DNA of 6,086 nucleotides from Desulfobacula sp. (GTDB taxonomy: Bacteria > Desulfobacterota > Desulfobacteria > Desulfobacterales > Desulfobacteraceae). Shown here piece after piece: positions 1 through 6,086 of this stretch. Every line of letters begins with the position of its first letter. Positions within the stretch are counted from its first letter, which is position 1. A program made the position numbers and the translations under genes. Where the stretch lies: positions 1 through 6,086 of the forward strand of contig JAQICW010000276.1 in assembly GCA_027858355.1 (NCBI GenBank), given 5' to 3'. Below the pieces are notes generated by a model that worked only from the letters and a program-made list of their open reading frames with translations, was not told the origin of the DNA and searched no databases.

Positions 1-60
1 GTCTTTGATTATCTGAAAATGACTCGGAATAGCCAAGCCTCTCATGGAGTTGTTCACTAG
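1..60 (+). CDS. Possible 3' end of an upstream gene (partial)
   Basis: From base 1 the first forward frame is open for 19 codons and ends at TAG 58-60. The other two forward frames have early stops and the reverse frames are broken by stops, so this is the only frame that could be coding here. The residues (ending ASHGVVH) show no motif that I recognise. If real, this is the C-terminal tail of a gene whose stop lies 80 bp before the binding-protein start. A run of 19 open codons is also easily random, so this is a weak call. Confidence 0.25.
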   Translation, partial: VFDYLKMTRNSQASHGVVH

Positions 61-93
61 AACAAATTTACCGTGACTATTCACCTTTAATGC

Positions 94-123
94 TTGACAA
101 CACAAAAATTTTTAAATGTTAAT
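94..123 (+). promoter_or_regulatory. Weak sigma-70-like promoter candidate for the operon
   Basis: A perfect -35 hexamer TTGACA lies at 94-99. The best -10 partner is GTTAAT at 118-123 (4 of 6 matches, 18-bp spacer). Transcription would then start near base 130, inside the Shine-Dalgarno sequence of the first gene, which is uncomfortably close. The -35 may therefore be fortuitous, or the real promoter may lie upstream of the window. No better pair was found in 1-140. Confidence 0.25.
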
Positions 124-129
124 TTAAAA
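110..129. repeat. AT-only inverted repeat upstream of the binding-protein gene
   Basis: TTTTAAAT (110-117) and ATTTAAAA (122-129) are perfect inverted 8-bp arms around the 4-base loop GTTA. The repeat overlaps the candidate -10 and reaches the first bases of the AAGGAGG ribosome-binding site. It could be an operator or a weak RNA hairpin affecting initiation. Being purely A/T, it could also be a by-product of AT-rich leader DNA. Confidence 0.3.
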
Positions 130-134
130 GGAGG
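128..134 (+). promoter_or_regulatory. Ribosome-binding site that decides the start of the binding protein
   Basis: AAGGAGG is followed by a 6-base spacer and ATG at 141. This near-perfect Shine-Dalgarno selects the 141 start over the in-frame ATG at 177, which sits directly before the twin-arginine motif but has no purine-rich sequence upstream. Confidence 0.8.
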
Positions 135-140
135 ATAAAG

Positions 141-1733
141 ATGTCTTGGAATGAAAACCAACAAAACGAAACTTTTATGAACAGGCGCAAATTTCTCAAA
201 ATTTCAATGTTTTCTTCTACCCTGGCTCTGGGACCGGTTCTGTGGCCCAGGTTTTCCATGTCTGCATCGGGCAGCATCCTCAAGGTCAGGGACTACGGGG
301 ACATCACCTGTCTTGATCCAGGTATTGCAGCCAACCTCTACGATGAAAATGTCAATGGATGTATTTACAGAAAACTGATTTCCTATAAACCGGGAAACAA
401 ATGGGGCTATCAGCTTGATGCGGCTGAATCCATTGAACAAACCGATCCCACCCACATCAAATTCACCCTCAAGAAAGGCATCCAATACACAAACAATTTT
501 GGAGAGATGACTGCCGAGGATGTCAAATACTCCTTTGAGCGAATCGCTGACCCCTCCTTTGAATCCCCGATTCAGGGAGACTGGAAACCCCTGGATCAGG
601 TCAAGGTTTCCAGCCGCTATTCCGGGGTGATAGTCCTGAAAGAGCCCTTCCAGGCCTTGTGGATGACAACGCTGCCGTATATGGCAGGAAATATAGTTTC
701 AAAAAAAGCCGTTGAGTCCGTGGGAGGAAAATACACCTACGAACCACCGGCCTGCTCTGGTCCTTATGTTTTCAAGGAGTGGAAACCTAAACAGCGGACC
801 GTGCTCAAGAGAAACAAACTCTGGCAGGGTCCCCGGCCGGATTTTGATGAAATTCATATCCTTCCCATTGATGATGAAAAGACGGCTGAGATCGCCTATG
901 AAGCCGGTGATATAGCCTTTACTCGGATGAGCATCTCCTCCTATGAAAGATACCAAAAGAATCCTCCTGAAAATTCAATTGTAAAAAAGTATCCCTCCCT
1001 CTTCTATGTCTGGGTTGGCATGAATCTAGACAACCCGAAACTCAAAGACAAAAAAGTACGCCAGGCAGTGCAGTACGCCATTGATGTCCCCTCTATTCTC
1101 CAGGCAGCCTATTTTGGTGTTGCCAATCCTTCCACCGGGATTATTCCTCCAGGGTTATGCGGCCATCGTGAAAATGCTCTGATTCCTCCAAAAGCCAATA
1201 TTAAAAAGGCAAAACAGCTCTTAAAGGAAGCAGGACATCCCGACGGCATCAACCTGACCCTGGATGTTCGGAACAAGGAGGCTTATGTAACAACTGCCCA
1301 GGTTATCCAGTCCACCCTGGCCCAGGCAGGAATCGAGCTCAAGATCAATGTCCATGACTCCGGTTCATTCTGGTCATTAGGCGACGACAGCAAGGGAGAC
1401 CGCTGGAAAAAAATTCAGCTGGTTCTCAACCGCTTTTCCAGTGCACCTGATCCCTATTACGCAGCCCAATGGTTCACAAAGGATCAGATCGGAATCTGGA
1501 ACTGGGAACGTTTTAACAATGACGAATACAACGGTCTGCACAAGAAAGCTATCAGCGAATCCGACAAGGATAAACGGTGTGCAATGTACAGACGTATGCA
1601 GGAATTGATGGAAGAATCCGGGGCATACCGCTTTATCACCCATGAAGCCAATCCAGTCATTTACAGTAATACCATCAAACCGGCTTTACGACCTGACGGA
1701 ATGCCCTTATTGCAGTATTTTAAAAAGTCATAG
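141..1733 (+). CDS. Periplasmic substrate-binding protein of a Dpp/Opp-type ABC importer (family 5), Tat-exported
   Basis: This is the extracytoplasmic ligand receptor of the importer encoded downstream (530 aa, the usual length for solute-binding family 5, SBP_bac_5). The N-terminus has a twin-arginine signal: RRKFLK at residues 15-20, a hydrophobic stretch at about 21-34, and a likely cleavage near the Ser/Ala-rich residues 39-43. There is no lipobox Cys, so a soluble periplasmic protein folded before export is expected. The mature part shows family hallmarks: an early LDPG segment, TAEDVKYSFER, SGPYVFKEW, the VRQAVQYAID block and KAKQLLKEAGHPDG. The segment around residues 430-444 (SAPDPYYAAQW) aligns by its Asp-Pro with the DppA/OppA region that holds the amino-terminus-binding Asp, but the equivalent position here is Ser434. 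The ligand is therefore not assigned; a plain dipeptide is doubtful. Eighteen bases separate it from the first permease, with no hairpin that would favour its own expression. The family call is firm, the substrate open. Confidence 0.93.
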   Translation: MSWNENQQNETFMNRRKFLKISMFSSTLALGPVLWPRFSMSASGSILKVRDYGDITCLDPGIAANLYDENVNGCIYRKLISYKPGNKWGYQLDAAESIEQTDPTHIKFTLKKGIQYTNNFGEMTAEDVKYSFERIADPSFESPIQGDWKPLDQVKVSSRYSGVIVLKEPFQALWMTTLPYMAGNIVSKKAVESVGGKYTYEPPACSGPYVFKEWKPKQRTVLKRNKLWQGPRPDFDEIHILPIDDEKTAEIAYEAGDIAFTRMSISSYERYQKNPPENSIVKKYPSLFYVWVGMNLDNPKLKDKKVRQAVQYAIDVPSILQAAYFGVANPSTGIIPPGLCGHRENALIPPKANIKKAKQLLKEAGHPDGINLTLDVRNKEAYVTTAQVIQSTLAQAGIELKINVHDSGSFWSLGDDSKGDRWKKIQLVLNRFSSAPDPYYAAQWFTKDQIGIWNWERFNNDEYNGLHKKAISESDKDKRCAMYRRMQELMEESGAYRFITHEANPVIYSNTIKPALRPDGMPLLQYFKKS

Positions 1734-1737
1734 AATC

Positions 1738-1743
1738 AAGGGG
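1738..1743 (+). promoter_or_regulatory. Ribosome-binding site of permease B
   Basis: AAGGGG lies 8 bases before ATG 1752, in the 18-bp gap after the binding-protein stop. It supports the 1752 start and independent initiation within the same transcript. Confidence 0.55.
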
Positions 1744-1751
1744 TTTGCCAT

Positions 1752-2696
1752 ATGCTCACATACCTGATCAAACGGCTGGGACTGGCGATTCTCATCGTCA
1801 TCCTGGCCGTGGTCATCCTCTACAGCCTGATTCACATCATTCCAGGAAACCCGGTCAATGTCATACTGGGCCCCAGGGCTACCCCGGAAATGAAAGAGAT
1901 CCTGTTTGCCAAAATGGGGCTTGACCGCCCCTTTATCGTCCAGGTGGCAAGCTTTCTGTCCAACACCTTGAAAGGCGATCTGGGCTGGGACTTTTTCTCT
2001 CACCAGCCCGTGGCGGCCATCATTAAAGATCAGCTTCCCTATACCCTTATCCTTGTGCTGACCGGAATCGGATGGGCCATCATCCTTGGCCTGCCCCTGG
2101 GCTGTTACTCTGCCATCAACCGGTATAACCGTATGGACAAACTGACAGGAATCCTGTCCGTGAGTGTCATCGCTATCCCCTCCTTTGTCGTCTCGGTGTA
2201 CACCCTGCTCATTTTCGCTGTGATGCTCAAATGGCTGCCGGCCATTGGGGTTGGAGCAGAAGGGGATTTCTGGGATCAGTTTATTCACCTGCTCATGCCG
2301 GCCTTTGCCATAGGATTAAGCTGGGTCGGCTACATTGCAAGACTTATCAGGGCATCCATGCTAGAAGTTATGGGTGAAAATCATATTCGCATGGTAAGGG
2401 CTTTCGGGCTGCCGGAACGGTTGGTCATCTTCCGTTACGCACTCATGGTGTCTATCCTGCCGACCATCTGTCTGCTGGGGGTTGGCAGCGGCCATCTTTT
2501 GTCCACAGCTGTTTTTGCAGAGATCATCTTTGCCAGACCCGGTATCGGCAAACTGATCTATGATTCGGTCATCACCCGGAATTATCCAGTGGTCATGGGC
2601 TGCGTTCTGGTGACCTCAGTCCTTTTTGTTCTGTGCACCACCCTGACCGACATCCTCACAGCCGGACTTGACCCCCGAATCCGGGAAAATTTATAG
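1752..2696 (+). CDS. Inner-membrane permease, DppB/OppB family
   Basis: This is one half of the transmembrane channel of the importer (314 aa, typical for DppB). The first membrane helix follows the LIKRLG start (about residues 9-30) and leads into the conserved HIIPGNPV segment of this family. A periplasmic stretch follows with GLDRP and a GDLGWDFFSHQPV block (about 75-87), matching the usual GDLG-S---PV pattern. Further helices lie near 97-118, 132-158, 179-199, 230-258 and 278-303, giving six in all. The cytoplasmic EAA-type loop that docks on the ATPases spans about residues 205-238, with RAFGLPE and a closing ILP. The C-terminal LDPRIR is the standard family ending. It sits between the binding protein and permease C as in classical dpp/opp operons. 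The gene looks complete, with no damaged motif. Because the family is shared by peptide, nickel, glutathione and sugar importers, no substrate is inferred from this gene. Confidence 0.93.
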   Translation: MLTYLIKRLGLAILIVILAVVILYSLIHIIPGNPVNVILGPRATPEMKEILFAKMGLDRPFIVQVASFLSNTLKGDLGWDFFSHQPVAAIIKDQLPYTLILVLTGIGWAIILGLPLGCYSAINRYNRMDKLTGILSVSVIAIPSFVVSVYTLLIFAVMLKWLPAIGVGAEGDFWDQFIHLLMPAFAIGLSWVGYIARLIRASMLEVMGENHIRMVRAFGLPERLVIFRYALMVSILPTICLLGVGSGHLLSTAVFAEIIFARPGIGKLIYDSVITRNYPVVMGCVLVTSVLFVLCTTLTDILTAGLDPRIRENL

Positions 2697-2702
2697 GAGA
2701 GG
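2695..2702 (+). promoter_or_regulatory. Ribosome-binding site of permease C, overlapping the permease B stop
   Basis: AGGAGAGG begins inside the TAG stop (2694-2696) of permease B and ends 10 bases before ATG 2713. Terminating ribosomes are thus placed next to the next start, which supports coupled translation of the two permeases. Confidence 0.6.
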
Positions 2703-2712
2703 TATCTGAACC

Positions 2713-3597
2713 ATGGCTGAACCGACATCCACTCCCCTCCCAGTGCCAGGTGTATCTGTCTTCACAAAAAATATTTTCAGGCTTTTCAGGGATCCCCTGG
2801 GGTGTTTCGGATTTTTCCTGGTTATTGTGATCCTGTCCACGGCCCTGTTTGCTCCATGGATCATTCCCTATGGCCCCAGTCAGATCGATGTCTTAAACCG
2901 CCTGCAGCCGCCATCTTTAGATCACCTCCTTGGGACGGATCAACTCGGGCGGGATGTCTTCTCCAGGGTAGTCATGGGCAGCAGAATCGCCTTAAAAGTA
3001 GCCCTGATCACCATCACCCTGGCCATGGGCATCGGCATAACCCTGGGCCTTATTGCAGGTTATGGATCCAAATGGCTGGACAAGGTAATAATCCTTGTAT
3101 TTGACACCTTTCGTTCCTTTCCAACGATCATGATTGCTCTGGCCCTGGTAACCGTTCTGGGCCCCAGCCTGAACACTGTCATTATTGTTATTGTCATCAC
3201 CACTTTCCCGGTTTACGGCAGGATTGCCCGGACCCAGACCCAGGGGATGCGCTACAACGAATTTATATTAGCAGAGCGTGCCATGGGCGCCGGTATGTTC
3301 CGGATATTGTGGCTGCACGTCCTTCCTAACATTATCGGTCCCCTGCTCATTGTGGCCAGTATGGACATCCCGGTTGTGGTGACCATAGAAGCCGGTCTAA
3401 GTTTTTTAGGTGTTGGTGTACCCCCTCCAACTCCAAGCTGGGGCAGTATTTTGCATGATGGCTATTCTTTTATCCGCAACACCCCCTGGCTGGTTATTTC
3501 AGGTGGAGTTCCCCTTATTTTGACCACCCTGGGGTTTACATTCCTGGGGGAATCCCTCCGGGATATATTTGACCCAAAACTCAAAAAAGATATATAG
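2713..3597 (+). CDS. Inner-membrane permease, DppC/OppC family
   Basis: This is the second channel subunit, expected to pair with permease B (294 aa, normal length). The N-terminus has the OppC_N arrangement: a cytoplasmic tail with LFRDPLG, a first helix at about 31-51, then the periplasmic HLLGTDQLGRDVFSRV block at 71-86, nearly identical to the family consensus. Helices follow near 93-116, 124-148, 152-168, 207-226 and 258-279. The EAA loop lies at about 183-207 (EFILAERAMGA, then LHVLPN). The hallmark GLSFLGVGVPPPTPSWG is at 228-244, and the protein ends with the usual LRDIFDPKL. The stop at 3595-3597 lies 7 bases before the chosen start of the first ATPase. An ATG start with a purine-rich site upstream makes the N-terminus dependable. 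As with permease B, the family covers several substrate classes. Confidence 0.93.
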   Translation: MAEPTSTPLPVPGVSVFTKNIFRLFRDPLGCFGFFLVIVILSTALFAPWIIPYGPSQIDVLNRLQPPSLDHLLGTDQLGRDVFSRVVMGSRIALKVALITITLAMGIGITLGLIAGYGSKWLDKVIILVFDTFRSFPTIMIALALVTVLGPSLNTVIIVIVITTFPVYGRIARTQTQGMRYNEFILAERAMGAGMFRILWLHVLPNIIGPLLIVASMDIPVVVTIEAGLSFLGVGVPPPTPSWGSILHDGYSFIRNTPWLVISGGVPLILTTLGFTFLGESLRDIFDPKLKKDI

Positions 3598-3604
3598 GCC
3601 AGAC

Positions 3605-4582
3605 ATGAAAAAGCCTCTCATGGAAATCAACGGACTTAACCTGAACTTTCATACCAGCCGGGGAAAACTTAAGGCACTTCGAGATGTCACACTCCATGTC
3701 CCAGAAGGATCCAGAGTCGGTGTTGTGGGGGAAAGCGGCTGTGGCAAATCAACACTGATCTATGCTATCATCAGGCTTTTGGCCGCAAATGCAGAGTTTG
3801 AAGGCGGAACCATTCTTTTTCAAGGACAGAATCTGCTCTCTTTGTCCCAGGAAAAAATGAGGCAGCTGAGGGGATCTGAAATCTCCATGATTTTTCAGGA
3901 TCCCATGACCGCCCTCAACCCGGTTCACTCCATATATCGCCAGATGATCGACATCCAGTACCGGGAAAAAATAAACAGGCATGAAAAAAGACAAAGAGCC
4001 ATTGCCATGCTTGACAAAGTGGGACTGATTGATACAGCCGATCGTCTGAAAAATTATCCCCATCACTTCTCTGGAGGGATGCTCCAGAGGATAGCCATTG
4101 CCATGGCTCTTTTATCAAGACCAGCCCTGCTCATGGCAGACGAACCCACCACAGCCCTGGACGCAACCCTTGAGTCCCAGATCATGCAACGCCTCAAGGA
4201 ATTGCAGCAGGAAATCAACTGTTCTATTCTTTTCGTCTCCCACCACCTGGGACTGGTAGCAGAATTCTGCGACCATGTTGTGGTAATGTATGCCGGAGAA
4301 GTCGTTGAAGAGGGCACGGCCCATGACATCTTCCACCGAAGCGCTCATCCCTATACCCAGGCCCTGTTACAATGTGATCCAGCCGGAATCAGGGAAAAGA
4401 CACGGTTTCTGCCTACAATTCCCGGGGATTTTCCAGACCTGGTCCATCCTCCACCTGGGTGTATCTTCCAGAGCCGGTGCAGGCAAACAATGGAAAAATG
4501 CTTTACCACAGCACCTGGCTTCTCCTTGATTAAGGAAAGTCACATTGCCAGGTGCCACCATTGCCCGAGTAGATCAGCATGA
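3605..4582 (+). CDS. ATP-binding subunit, DppD/OppD family, with C-terminal four-Cys motif
   Basis: This is one of two cytoplasmic ATPases that power the importer (325 aa from ATG 3605). Nucleotide-binding motifs occur in order: Walker A GESGCGKST (42-50), Q-loop Gln98 in MIFQDP, signature FSGGMLQR (155-162), Walker B LLMADEP (175-181), D-loop TTALD (182-186) and switch His213. His214 stands where many relatives have Asp (THD). The C-terminal oligopeptide/dipeptide extension (oligo_HPY) carries HPYTQALL followed by Cys286, Cys292, Cys299 and Cys317 (C-x5-C-x6-C-x17-C), an arrangement reported to hold a [4Fe-4S] cluster in a DppD structure. An in-frame TTG at 3569 would extend the protein by 12 residues into the permease C gene. 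ATG 3605 is preferred because it fits the usual DppD N-terminus and follows the permease stop by 7 bp, although its Shine-Dalgarno is only AGG (3596-3598). The gene ends in an ATGA overlap with the second ATPase. Confidence 0.93.
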   Translation: MKKPLMEINGLNLNFHTSRGKLKALRDVTLHVPEGSRVGVVGESGCGKSTLIYAIIRLLAANAEFEGGTILFQGQNLLSLSQEKMRQLRGSEISMIFQDPMTALNPVHSIYRQMIDIQYREKINRHEKRQRAIAMLDKVGLIDTADRLKNYPHHFSGGMLQRIAIAMALLSRPALLMADEPTTALDATLESQIMQRLKELQQEINCSILFVSHHLGLVAEFCDHVVVMYAGEVVEEGTAHDIFHRSAHPYTQALLQCDPAGIREKTRFLPTIPGDFPDLVHPPPGCIFQSRCRQTMEKCFTTAPGFSLIKESHIARCHHCPSRSA

Positions 4583-5568
4583 CAGCGCTTTTAGAAATTG
4601 AAAATCTTAAGGTCCGCTTCAAAACCAAATCTGCACTCCAGGCCCTTATAGACAGGGACAGGGACCCTTTTATCGATGCGGTCTGTTCTGTGTCTCTCAG
4701 GCTTGATCCGAACGAGACAATTGCCCTGGTCGGTGAAAGCGGGGCCGGCAAGACCACCCTTGCCCGGGCTGTAATAGGCCTGGCTCTGGTCCAGGAAGGC
4801 AGTATCCGCTTCCAGGGGCAAAAAATAAATGGATTGAGCGACCGGGCCTTCAAGCCTGTCAGACGGAATGTCGCCATGATGTTCCAGGACCCCGTGGGAT
4901 CATTAAGCCCCCGCCTCACTGTGGGCGCCCTGATAACCGAGCCGTTCAGGATACACAACATCTTTCTTAAAGACCACCGGGCAGAAGCCCACCGGCTTTT
5001 GGACATGGTGGGACTTCCCCACTCGTTTGCAGACGTGTATGCTCACCAATTGAGCGGGGGGCAGGCCAGGCGTGTTGGCGTGGCAAGGGCCCTGGCCCTG
5101 TCTCCCAAACTGATTATCGCTGATGAACCCACTGCGGGACTGGACGTCTCGGTCCAGGGAGAAGTCTTAAACCTCATGAACCATCTCCAGAAAGAGACCA
5201 GTGTCAGTTTTCTGATCATTACACACAACCTGAACATTGTCCGGCATATCAGCCAGCGCATGGCCATAATGTACCTGGGCCGTTTTGTGGAATCGGGCCA
5301 GACAGACGATATCTTTGCAAAGCCCTTGCATCCCTATACCCACGCTTTACTTTCGGCCAATCCCAACCCGGACCCGGACCAGCAAAAGAAAAAACTGGCA
5401 TTAAAAGGAGAGATCCCAAGCCTGATCAACAGACCAGGGGGGTGCGAGTTTCATCCCCGCTGTCCCTTTGCCCGGGAAGATTGCAGCAGCACGCCCCCTG
5501 AAACAATATATCCCCTTGCCGGTCACAGTGTCGCCTGCCGATATCCCCTGACCGGTAAACTAGGATAG
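4579..5568 (+). CDS. ATP-binding subunit, DppF/OppF family, with C-terminal four-Cys motif
   Basis: This is the second ATPase, expected to form the heterodimeric motor with the preceding one (329 aa). Motifs in order are Walker A GESGAGKTT (52-60), Q-loop Gln103 in MMFQDP, signature LSGGQARR (158-165), Walker B LIIADEP (178-184), D-loop AGLD (186-189) and switch His216 in ITHN. Residues 18-33 form the extra loop before VSLRL that is usual in DppF proteins. The C-terminus has HPYTHALL, then Cys289, Cys295, Cys302 and Cys320, with exactly the same C-x5-C-x6-C-x17-C spacing as the partner ATPase. The start codon overlaps the upstream stop (ATGA, 4579-4582) and has no strong Shine-Dalgarno, so translation is probably coupled, keeping the two ATPases in equal amounts. 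Both ATPase cores look complete, so two active nucleotide sites are expected. Confidence 0.93.
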   Translation: MTALLEIENLKVRFKTKSALQALIDRDRDPFIDAVCSVSLRLDPNETIALVGESGAGKTTLARAVIGLALVQEGSIRFQGQKINGLSDRAFKPVRRNVAMMFQDPVGSLSPRLTVGALITEPFRIHNIFLKDHRAEAHRLLDMVGLPHSFADVYAHQLSGGQARRVGVARALALSPKLIIADEPTAGLDVSVQGEVLNLMNHLQKETSVSFLIITHNLNIVRHISQRMAIMYLGRFVESGQTDDIFAKPLHPYTHALLSANPNPDPDQQKKKLALKGEIPSLINRPGGCEFHPRCPFAREDCSSTPPETIYPLAGHSVACRYPLTGKLG

Positions 5569-5570
5569 AT

Positions 5571-5575
5571 GGAGG
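5571..5575 (+). promoter_or_regulatory. Ribosome-binding site of the hydrolase gene
   Basis: GGAGG lies 8 bases before ATG 5584, just after the stop of the second ATPase (5566-5568). It fixes the hydrolase start and shows that this gene has its own strong initiation site within the operon. Confidence 0.7.
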
Positions 5576-5583
5576 CATTTTTC

Positions 5584-6086
5584 ATGTTAAAAGAACTATT
5601 AAACCAATCAGAACCGCTGCCCATGAACCTCAATCACCAGGTTCGCAGGGTTAAAAACATCATGATCCCCATGCGGGACAAAATCAAACTGGCCAGTGAC
5701 ATCTATCTTTCTCAACAGATTCAAGCCGGGGAGAGTCTGCCCGTGGTTATTGAATACACCCCCTACCGCAAAGACGAACTGGATGTTGCAGCCCGGCGCT
5801 ATGCAACTTATCTGCCTGAAAACGGCTATCTTTGTATACGAATTGATGTCCGGGGCACAGGGGCTTCTGAAGGTATTAACACGGATGAGTACCTTCCCCA
5901 GGAACAGGAAGACGGATATGATGCCATAGAGTGGATTGCAGACCAGGCATGGTGCGACGGCCATGTGAACATGATGGGTATTTCCTACGGAGGATTCACC
6001 AGCCTTCAGGTGGCAACCCACGCCCCACCCCACCTGACCTCCATCATTCCCATAGAGTTTACAGATGACCGCTACACGGACGAATG
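5584..6086 (+). CDS. CocE/NonD-family (peptidase S15-like) serine hydrolase, 5' part, cut by the window end
   Basis: The first 167 codons of an alpha/beta hydrolase are present; the frame is open to the last base, so the gene is cut by the window rather than broken. Visible landmarks of the CocE / X-Pro dipeptidyl-peptidase family are: an N-terminal VKNIMIPMRDKIKLASDIY strand region (23-41), TPYRK at 59-63 with Tyr61 at the position of the CocE oxyanion-hole Tyr, DVRGTGASEG (88-97), the AWCDG segment (122-126) shared with CocE, and the nucleophile elbow GISYGG with Ser134. TDDRYTDE begins at 160. The catalytic Asp and His should lie beyond the window. There is no signal peptide, so the enzyme is probably cytoplasmic. 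Members cleave esters (cocaine esterase, glutaryl-acylase relatives) or Xaa-Pro peptides; the sequence does not decide which. Placement 15 bp after the ATPase suggests it acts on the imported compound. Confidence 0.88.
   Translation, partial: MLKELLNQSEPLPMNLNHQVRRVKNIMIPMRDKIKLASDIYLSQQIQAGESLPVVIEYTPYRKDELDVAARRYATYLPENGYLCIRIDVRGTGASEGINTDEYLPQEQEDGYDAIEWIADQAWCDGHVNMMGISYGGFTSLQVATHAPPHLTSIIPIEFTDDRYTDE

Noticed and set aside
35..48. A 14-base word (AAGCCTCTCATGGA) occurs both in the leader and at 3611-3624 near the start of the first ATPase.
   Set aside because: The flanks do not match, and a single 14-base coincidence is not surprising in 6 kb. In the second copy it is ordinary coding sequence, so I do not call it a repeat or operator pair.
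73..84. Small dyad GTGA-CTAT-TCAC in the leader, resembling CRP-like half-sites.
   Set aside because: The spacing is 4 bases instead of the 6 found in a CRP site, the outer bases do not extend the symmetry, and 4-bp arms are expected by chance.
1734..1751. Possible attenuating hairpin between the binding protein and permease B, common in binding-protein operons.
   Set aside because: The 18-bp gap contains no inverted repeat, only the AAGGGG ribosome-binding site.
1728..2288. Long open frame (186 codons) on the minus strand opposite permease B.
   Set aside because: The forward strand here encodes a full-length DppB-family protein with all family motifs. The minus-strand translation is rich in His, Asp and Gln, as expected from the complement of a membrane-protein gene, and has no recognisable domain.
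4530..5006. Minus-strand open frame of 158 codons opposite the junction of the two ATPase genes.
   Set aside because: It lies antisense to the Walker A and Q-loop coding region of the second ATPase and shows no domain; it is a shadow of the real gene.
5608..6033. Minus-strand open frame of 141 codons opposite the hydrolase.
   Set aside because: The forward frame carries the CocE-family motifs and a good ribosome-binding site; the antisense frame has neither.

Overview
This window holds one tightly packed, same-strand (+) operon for an ABC importer of the dipeptide/oligopeptide (Dpp/Opp) family. It runs in the classical order: substrate-binding protein, permease B, permease C, ATPase D, ATPase F. 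The 5' part of a CocE/NonD-type (X-Pro dipeptidyl-peptidase S15-like) serine hydrolase follows and runs off the right edge. All five transporter genes look intact, with the expected motifs and lengths. Nothing in the window suggests mobile DNA, RNA genes or CRISPR.

Layout: 1-140 is a short AT-rich leader. It may contain the last 19 codons of an upstream gene (stop at 58-60), a weak promoter candidate and an AT-only inverted repeat (110-129) that abuts the strong Shine-Dalgarno (SD) sequence of the first gene. 141-1733 is the Tat-type exported binding protein. 1752-2696 and 2713-3597 are the two permeases. 3605-4582 and 4579-5568 are the two ATPases, overlapping by ATGA. 5584-6086 is the hydrolase, truncated by the window end. 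Gaps between genes are 18, 16, 7, -4 and 15 bp, and no terminator-like hairpin was seen between them, so one transcript is likely.

How the genes work together (inference): the binding protein is exported by the twin-arginine route and captures a ligand in the periplasm. The B/C permease pair moves it inward, driven by the D/F ATPase pair. The hydrolase has no visible signal peptide, so it would act in the cytoplasm, probably cleaving an ester or amide bond in the imported compound. The binding protein has Ser434 where DppA and OppA carry the Asp that grips the free alpha-amino group of peptides. This argues that the ligand may not be an ordinary free-amine peptide.

Organism: a Gram-negative bacterium with roughly balanced GC content is the natural reading (periplasmic binding protein with Tat signal and no lipobox, AGGAGG-type SD sequences, mixed codon use). 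The overall style resembles Desulfobacterota (sulfate-reducer-like) genomes, but that is an impression rather than something the window proves.
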